Positions 58,301 to 64,000 of a stretch of 64,000 nucleotides of DNA are shown piece after piece. A program made the position numbers and the translations under genes. This stretch comes from Halichondria panicea (Eukaryota > Porifera > Demospongiae > Suberitida > Halichondriidae). The stretch spans positions 1,860,001 to 1,924,000 of the forward strand of contig NC_087382.1 of assembly GCF_963675165.1 (NCBI RefSeq), in the 5' to 3' direction. Under the pieces are notes generated by a model. That model was not told where the DNA came from and searched no databases. It worked only from the letters and a program-made list of their open reading frames with translations. Position 1 is the first letter of the stretch, and each line of letters starts with the position of its first letter.

Positions 58301-59848
58301 GTCTGTAAATACGTATCAAGTAAAGTATATGCATGGGCATTTCCTATCAAATATACTTGCTAACCAAAGTTGGTGAAACCAGGGGCTCTTCAGTCATACC
58401 AGGGGAAACTGGAGTTGGCTGGTCTTGTGTCCTCTGCAATTAAATACATGCAGTATACATGCAGTAACTACATAAATTATGGTGGTTTGGAGGTAAGGAT
58501 ATAAGGGAGCTGCATGGGTATGCTTCTTTTAGCCTCTCAGAGATCGATGCATTGGCACAGCCGGGAGTGCACATACCCATCATAATCACTGACGTGACCA
58601 ATCTTAAACTATTTATAGAGCATAAAACAAATTAGAATGCCATTAATATACCTCGGTGTACGCATGCATGCGCGCGAGGTGTACGGTAGTGTGTTTGTAT
58701 GTCTGTGTGTGTATCAATGAAGTGCAAGTAAGAGCTTTTATAGTCATGTTTTTTTGGATTGCAATTAGCCAAAATATTCGAGTTATAGCTATAGGTTTGC
58801 TCATGGGAAGGCCATTGCAACCTTTTCAGAAGAGTGCGTAGCAAAACTTGTCCATGGAGTGTTTTAGTAGTTAGCTCTGCACTAGAACGCTATAGCTATT
58901 GGTAGCTAAAAGAGTGAGAAGAGAGCTGCAAGACTAAATTGATGCATGCAACCATTAAATAATATTTCAGACTTCGGACTTTTGGCATCCTTTTAGAACA
59001 TATACAATCATGCATGGCTAGTCGATCATTTCCCTTTGTCATGATAATTATGTCATTGTGTGTATTATAGCAGGAGCTCATAAACAAGAGCAGCTGACTT
59101 CAACGTGTACTCGGGGATCACGTTTCGTAATTGCCAGTGAAATTGCACTTCCTTGTATGGAAGTAACTATAAGTGCTTGCAAACCGCAGCCCTGTATTGC
59201 ATATAACACGTATATAGGGATTCGTGGCTCTGCATATATTGAAATGCGGTCATAACCACTTATGAAACGTGATCCACGTAGTCAGCCGCTCCTTCTCTTA
59301 TTTATGTATTAGCAATAGCTACATAGTATATATATAGCTTTATGTTAGGTAGCTTTAACACATCCACTGAGGCATCAGCACCCACGGTGCTTTAGATGCA
59401 GAGTAAATACAGTCGGACATGCATACACGGTATTTATACAATCTGGCTGGGACTTTCAAAATTAAGGGGATGTATAATTATCTTGCTACAATATATATAC
59501 TACTCTTGCAAAGCAGTTTATATCAAAGTCTATAGTATCTATACATGTACGATAACTAAGCATCTGCATGTAGTTTTACAAAACCCTGGTAGATCTATTA
59601 CTATATATAGTATAATTCACACTCACCGTTGGCACTGCATTTATCTGGCATCCATCTTGTACCTCCTCGAATCTTGTCAGCTTTTTGTATTTATTAAACC
59701 TTTCACTCCATATCTGCAGATGAGAGATGCTGCCTTTGTTGAGTGTTTCTTCAACAAGAACTTTAAGAGTATCAATGCTATTAGATTTAGTAATATCAAT
59801 CTCTTCATTGCTATCTTCATCCCGGTTAAAAACCACTAGAGCAGCCAT
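55373..59848 (-). CDS. Beta-grasp / astacin-like protease / death-domain protein
   Basis: Predicted intracellular zinc protease of about 504 aa. Exons: 59848-59627, 58433-58365, 58302-57999, 57964-57625, 57348-57176, 57125-57090, 56991-56953, 55765-55457, 55395-55373; phases agree throughout. No signal peptide (MAALVVFNRDEDSNEE). Residues 1-74 look like a small beta-grasp fold of ubiquitin-like or doublecortin-like type (weak, by eye). A Pro-rich linker leads to the protease: VMHEFGHALGLFHEHQRSD (zinc ligands His-244, His-248, His-254; catalytic Glu-245) and Met-turn DSIMHYW (Met-309), both diagnostic of the astacin/metzincin clan. A Ser/Pro linker precedes a six-helix death domain at about 398-485 (KWSNIGNNLGLSGDDLSAIR, FRAMLLKWF). 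It ends VAKRARR. All catalytic residues are present. Astacins are normally secreted with an N-terminal propeptide, so this layout is unusual. Confidence 0.85.
55859..56066. mobile_element. MITE with CCGTATAGC ends
   Basis: The left end ccgtatagcaggtaattttc and the right end, read in reverse, atcgtatagctggtaatttt are inverted repeats; the similarity continues through acaaaatattcgtggtt and aaccacgaatattttg for about 45 bp. Length about 208 bp. It lies in the intron after exon 56991-56953 of the protease gene. Confidence 0.85.
56193..56728 (-). repeat. Dispersed repeat family R, near full-length copy
   Basis: Runs from tgcctcggtgcgcacggcgc, then a TG microsatellite (56232-56258), through cttctagtcatgtttacttg and agtagttagctctgcactag to aggcatcagcacctgcggtg plus ctttcatt. 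It matches 63443-64000 in reverse complement over its whole length. No ORF. It lies in an intron of the protease gene. Confidence 0.85.
57389..57604. mobile_element. MITE with CCGTATATAGTGCG ends
   Basis: The left end ccgtatatagtgcgaaattt and the right end, reversed, gtgatagcgaaatctttgag are imperfect inverted repeats, with more pairing inside (ctgaaatttcgtgg and ccacgaaacg). Length about 216 bp. It sits in the intron just after the exon encoding the zinc-binding motif. Confidence 0.7.
58650..59398 (-). repeat. Dispersed repeat family R, copy interrupted by a MITE
   Basis: Matches 56193-56728 from cctcggtgtacgcatgcatg to aggcatcagcacccacggtg, but is split at 59070 by the 236-bp element at 59071-59306. 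The insertion shows that the MITE moved after this copy. It lies within the first intron of the protease gene. Confidence 0.85.
59071..59306. mobile_element. Second copy of the CAGGAGC MITE, one end truncated
   Basis: Starts caggagctcataaacaagag and ends gccgctccttctcttattta plus tg, matching 26429-26686 in reverse orientation inside (gtactcggggatcacgtttc, tgcaaaccgcagccctgtat). The last eight bases of the right terminus are missing. It is inserted in dispersed repeat R. Confidence 0.85.
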
Positions 59849-60132
59849 AACTTAAATTCGCCCTGCTTTTGCTAAGCGATTAGCTAAGATCATAGATCAG
59901 CAAAGCTGTTTATAGGGCAAAGGATTTTTCTGGGACTTTCCTTTGTGCAAAGATCTTTACCTAATCGTGGCTACTAATAGACCAATCAGATTGCAGGATT
60001 CTATTGGACTGCATTCACGCGCCATACTGAAGGGAGGAGGTACAGTACTGGTGGTTTCCTAGGGGCGTAGAAAAAGTTGTTTAATGATATTCATTGAGCG
60101 GCATACTGGGGGAGGTACAGTATGCGGTGGTA

Positions 60133-60704
60133 CAGGGATTTGAGGAATTCTTGCAACTGTGATGTCGAGAGCGGAAGTACCTGTCACGTGAACCGTTACG
60201 TAACAAGATTAAATTTTGGCTTATTCCAATCCAATTTTTCTCCAATTGAGCTTATTTATTTTGTTAAACTGGGAAAACATCGACTTACATAAGCTTTGGC
60301 AAAGGCTTTGCCATGCTGAAGCTATCCTTGAGATTCTAATCCTTTTGTGAGCTACTACTTGCCCCAGCCTGCCCCCGTAAGCTGTTGAAAAGTGTATCAC
60401 TACTAGTGACTTTACTAAGACTAGTGACACTAAGTCTCATAAAATCTCTCTTACTGTCTTAGGCTTGCTCCAGCTGGATACACAGTTCTGTGACACAGGC
60501 TGTGTGACAGACTAATACTACTAATAGTAGTAGCTCACAAAAAGATTGGAAATGCTCAAGGATAGCTTTAGCTAGCTAGCTAGGTCGATAAGGCCTAAAT
60601 GCTTTATTAGAGAAAAATTGGTTTGGAATGAGCCAGAATTACGTAACTGTCACGTGACTGGTACTTCTGCTGACATTACAGTTGCAGAACTCCTCAAATC
60701 CCTG
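60133..60704. mobile_element. Inverted-repeat element flanked by TA (Tc1/mariner-like MITE)
   Basis: The ends cagggatttgaggaattctt (60133) and gcagaactcctcaaatccct plus g (to 60704) are inverted repeats; imperfect pairing continues for about 110 bp (tgtcacgtgaaccgttacgt against acgtaactgtcacgtgactg). TA dinucleotides flank both ends, as for Tc1/mariner insertions. Interior of about 350 bp has no recognisable transposase. Confidence 0.8.
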
Positions 60705-60759
60705 TAGAAAAAGTTGTTTATTGAGTTGCACATGCGCAGTAGCTCAGAACATGCCCACA

Positions 60760-60943
60760 CTCACGCACACGGCAGTAATCATTGTGGATCATTACCTACT
60801 CTTTGTGATTTTGGATTCTGCCTGTATGCTAAATAATGCAAAAATGTTCATCATGATAAAGCTATTGCTAATAGCTAGTAGCTTTATGTTATGTAGCTTT
60901 GAATCCACTGAGGCATCAGCACCTGCGGTGCTTTCAAGCGTTT
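60760..60943 (-). repeat. Dispersed repeat family R, fragment
   Basis: Contains ggatcattacctactctttg, agctttatgttatgtagctt and aggcatcagcacctgcggtg plus ctttc, the terminal part of family R. Confidence 0.75.
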
Positions 60944-61272
60944 GTTTGCTGCTTCGTGTAAACCAAAACCTAATTATTACTGTATATGCATGCCTAATAT
61001 TCTTAGTACTGATTACAACATGTACACCCACCCACCCCATACACTGGCCAGCCCCAGCCCATGCAATATTTATCTCACCACCCAGGTTGCGCTTGCAGTC
61101 TAACAAAACTACCATGTATCTCTTTTTTTTACCTTCCTCAATTTAGCTAATTTTCTTTTCGCCTTAACATTTTTTAAATGTAGACAACGTGCATGTAATA
61201 TAATTATTGAAATTATAACAGTTTGATTGATTGCATAAGCCACACCGCACACACACATTCATTATTTTTACT

Positions 61273-61278
61273 TTTATT
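61273..61278 (-). terminator. Polyadenylation signal of the prolyl hydroxylase gene
   Basis: On the minus strand AATAAA lies about 13 bp after the stop codon at 61291-61293. A very short 3' untranslated region is implied. Confidence 0.45.
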
Positions 61279-61290
61279 AGGGTGATAAGT

Positions 61291-63405
61291 TTATAGTGAG
61301 ATGAGTAGATCCTCTGCCTGATCGAAGGCTACCTCGCTGTGCTGGGGGTCAAGGGTGAACCACAGCGCCACAGCACACCTCCTCCCACCCGTCACTGGTA
61401 GCACACCGTGCATGTTCTCCTTACCAGCAGAGAAGCCCACCAAACGACCACACTCGGGCTTAACGAGTACCTAGAGTGTGTGTGTGGGGAGAGGGGGGGG
61501 GGGCGTTGATTTAGGTATACATGTAGAGTACAAATAATTATGTGCATGTGTTTATTGTATGAAGTAGAAGCAGCTGTTGTTATGTATTATACGTAATAGT
61601 TGCACAGGACGTAGTAGAAGCTAAGCACACATTGCACATGTACTATACGTGCTTATATTAGAATGTACTCTGATAATCATGACACACTCGCACACACACA
61701 CACACTCATACCCACACGCACCCACCCACCCACACACACCCACACACACACACACCCAAGCACACACACACACACTCATACCCACACGCACCCACCCACA
61801 CACACATGCTATATAGTTCTAGTAACTCACATCTGGGCTGAGGTCTTTGGTAGAGTGAGCGTAAAAGAATTCTCCTCCTTCAAAATCTTCCACTCCATTC
61901 AAATACAACAAGGCACTACACAAAGGGACACAGAGGGACTGGTCAAATAACACCATATGCTTTCTTCAAAATGGAAGATTTGGGCACAAATGCAAACACA
62001 ATAGCTCTATCAAAGAGCTAATAAATGCACATTTTAGCAGCAAAGTTATAGATAGCTATCAGAACAGGTTAGTGTTAGCAGTTACCGTAGTGCTAAAAAT
62101 GTATTCGTGATACAACTAATACGAGTGTCGCATCTGTATTGCATATAGCCATTATTCTCGGCCTGTACAAATCTGCATTACCATCGCGGTGTTGTTTAAT
62201 AGAGGAAATAAATTAATAAATTGCACAACATTTTCGTAGCCTTTATAATTGGCCAAAACGCAATAATTATTTTATGCTCGCATAATTATAAGTATAATTA
62301 TACCTGTAATCCCTCCAAGTGTAGGCAGGGGCCACTTTGTTACATTCTCCCGTTAGGTCGTCAAGGATACAGTTGTCAGAGTGGACGGGGTGACTTAGAT
62401 CACGATGACTTTCCTGCTTACCTAGCGGGTCGCCATGGAAACAGGTGATTAACAACACAACAGAGGCGATCAATAAATTCATCACGTATCATAACCTCAT
62501 AATAATTATAAACATAGAAACAAACAAAAATTTCTTTTGGCACGCATTTAATCCAAAGTTCAAAGGACACTCCAAGGTTCAAAGTATAGCCCACCCCCAC
62601 ACACACCTTCCTTTGATGTACGACACACGAGATATGTATAAGAGAAGTAGAGAGGTGACTCCAACTTAAACACTTTGGCAACCATGTCTTTGCTCCACCT
62701 ACTAGCATTGACATACAGCCAGGAGAGGGACGGCTCTATCTCACCGTACGATGATCTCTGTAAGTGGGTGGGGCTTATATAAGGGGGTGTGGCTTGCATA
62801 TATACAACTATATATACACCCACATGGGAACAAGGGAAGGGTAGCCGAAATTATGGCCCAGCCAAATTAAAACACATCACTTCTCTCTGAGCTTATAATT
62901 ATTGTTGAATTGCATGGGACAAAGTTATGGCTGTTGAAAAATGTTTCAATGGTTTGGGGACTCTTTCAGCTGTCATAAATTGAATCCATGATTTTCCAAA
63001 AGCTTAGAAAGAAACCTTTCAAATGGTGTCATCAAAGTTTATATTTGAGAGATAAAATTATTTGATAATAATTTGGCCGTACCATGGTCCAAGGCCGAAA
63101 AATGACAAATTATGGTCCCAACAAAATGTTGGATTTAAACACACCATTTAAAAGGTCTCTTTCTAAGCTTTCAGAAAATTTTGACATTGGATCAACGATA
63201 CTAAAGTTATGGCTGTTGAAAGATGTTCAACTACAACCCCCCCCGGCCCCGCTTAATAATGAGTAAGCACAGCACAGTACATGATGTAATGTACAAAATG
63301 GTAGTGACCTCTGACCTTTGCTGCCTCCAGAAGGTGAAGGCCTTCAAATTTCTCGTTCTCTGTATGCGGAGATTTTCTTTCGTATCCATCACCCTCCTTG
63401 CCGTA
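61291..63405 (-). CDS. Prolyl 3-hydroxylase (leprecan family), catalytic C-terminus, 5' part outside window
   Basis: Hydroxylates proline in collagen-type chains using Fe(II) and 2-oxoglutarate, normally in the ER. Five exons seen: 63405-63316, 62757-62607, 62421-62304, 61915-61831, 61470-61291 (about 207 aa). They read SPHTENEKFEGLHLLEA, SPLYFSYTYLVCRTSKEG, HRDLSHPVHSDNCILDD, AYTWRDYSALLYLNGV, EFFYAHSTKDLSPD and KPECGRLVGFSAGKENMHGV. Iron ligands are the His and Asp of PVHSD and the His of ENMHG; the 2-oxoglutarate-binding Arg is in GRRCAVALWFTLDP. The protein ends QAEDLLISL with no KDEL-type retention signal. The N-terminal TPR-like region and signal peptide are not in the window; the DNA beyond 63443 is a repeat. 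A decayed duplicate lies at 52088-54490. Confidence 0.92.
61690..61805. repeat. CA-rich compound microsatellite with an internal duplication
   Basis: Consists of cacacacactcatacccaca plus cgcacccaccc, repeated twice with a pure CA spacer. It lies in the intron before the last hydroxylase exon. Confidence 0.9.
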
Positions 63406-63442
63406 CTGTGTGTGTATGTGTGTGTGTGTGTGGTGTAACTGA

Positions 63443-64000
63443 AAGCACCGTGGGTGCTGATGCCTCGGTGGAGATGCCAAAGCTACATAACATAAAGCTA
63501 CTAATAGCTTTATACAAAATATTAATGATGAACATTTTTGCATTAATTAATTTTGCTGCATGCAAACTCAACGAGTGGGTAATGATCGACCATGATTGTT
63601 GTTAAAAACGATCGATGCCAAAAGTTCAAGTCTAAATTAATGGCTGCCATCAGCAGAGCCTTGCAGCTCTTTTCTCACTCTTGCAGCTACCAATAGCTAG
63701 CGTTCTAGTGCAGAGCTAACTACTAAGTAGAGTAGCCAACACTCGGTGAACAATTTAATTTGGCTACGTGCTCTTCTGAAAAGGCTGCAATGGCATTCGA
63801 AGTAAGTAAAACTAGGCATAACTCGAGAACGAAGCATTATTTTGCAAATTGACGAATTAAAATCCAAGAAAACATGACTAGAAGCCTATAGAAACTCTTA
63901 CTTGCACTTCCTTCAGCAGCTGTAGTAGTCTACACACAGACACACACAAGTAGTCCACAGACACACACAGACACAGACACACACACAACCGTATACCTCG
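63443..64000 (+). repeat. Dispersed repeat family R, near full-length copy reaching the window end
   Basis: Starts tgaaagcaccgtgggtgctg plus atgcctcgg and runs to a CA-rich tail and ccgtatacctcg at the window edge. It matches the copies at 56193-56728 and 58650-59398 in reverse complement. It lies immediately upstream of the first visible hydroxylase exon, inside that gene's intron. Confidence 0.85.

Larger units (their letters stand above)
59849..61290. other. Intergenic stretch between protease and hydroxylase genes
   Basis: Both neighbours are on the minus strand. The stretch is largely filled by the 60133-60704 inverted-repeat element and a partial family R copy. The 59850-60060 portion should contain the promoter of the protease gene; no TATA box is evident. 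Confidence 0.5.

Overview
The window looks like a piece of a sponge (demosponge-type) nuclear genome. Evidence: AT-rich DNA, many short introns with GT-AG borders, dense miniature inverted-repeat elements and CA/TG microsatellites, and a metazoan gene set (Frizzled, T-box, a neurabin-like PDZ/SAM scaffold, leprecan-type prolyl hydroxylase, ankyrin proteins, an astacin with a death domain). The sponge assignment is inference from gene content and compactness; all exon models below were built by eye from splice consensus, reading phase and protein continuity, without transcripts.

Layout. (1) 1-18,250: three paralogous secreted Gln/Tyr-rich proteins (A 3809-6710, B 10489-13223, C 16969-17731). 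A and B lie in two tandem copies of a 5-7 kb segment, separated by a dead LINE fragment and a foldback element. In A and B symmetric phase-1 exons of 66, 114 or 117 bp, together with their introns, have been tandemly amplified; C is a short four-exon relative. (2) 18,633-34,869 (minus): one large PDZ / coiled-coil / proline-rich / SAM scaffold gene of the neurabin kind, with a possible internal alternative start encoding a zinc finger. Two intronless fibrinogen-like genes, an inverted duplication, sit inside one of its introns. (3) 37,132-38,799 (plus): single-exon Frizzled receptor lacking the usual Dishevelled-binding KTxxxW motif. (4) 40,106-42,006 (plus): divergent T-box factor, convergent with (5) 42,376-44,614 (minus): ankyrin/coiled-coil protein. 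(6) 46,743-51,822 (plus): ankyrin-repeat protein with a ZU5-like region, with a duplicated splice acceptor and a minisatellite made of splice-donor units. (7) 52,088-54,490: remains of a prolyl 3-hydroxylase pseudogene. (8) 55,373-59,848 (minus): the most unusual gene, predicted to join an N-terminal beta-grasp domain, an astacin-like zinc protease and a C-terminal death domain, with no signal peptide and one 34-bp intron. (9) 61,291-63,405 (minus): catalytic C-terminal half of a prolyl 3-hydroxylase, continuing beyond the window.

The genes do not form an operon or an obvious pathway. Frizzled and T-box are developmental regulators, the neurabin-like protein is probably a cytoskeletal/signalling scaffold, the fibrinogen-like and QGYY proteins are secreted, and the astacin-death-domain protein would act inside the cell, perhaps in innate immunity or cell death. 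Intergenic DNA and introns are rich in mobile-element debris; at least four different hairpin elements share a CCGTAT-type terminus, and CA/TG repeats frequently abut splice sites.
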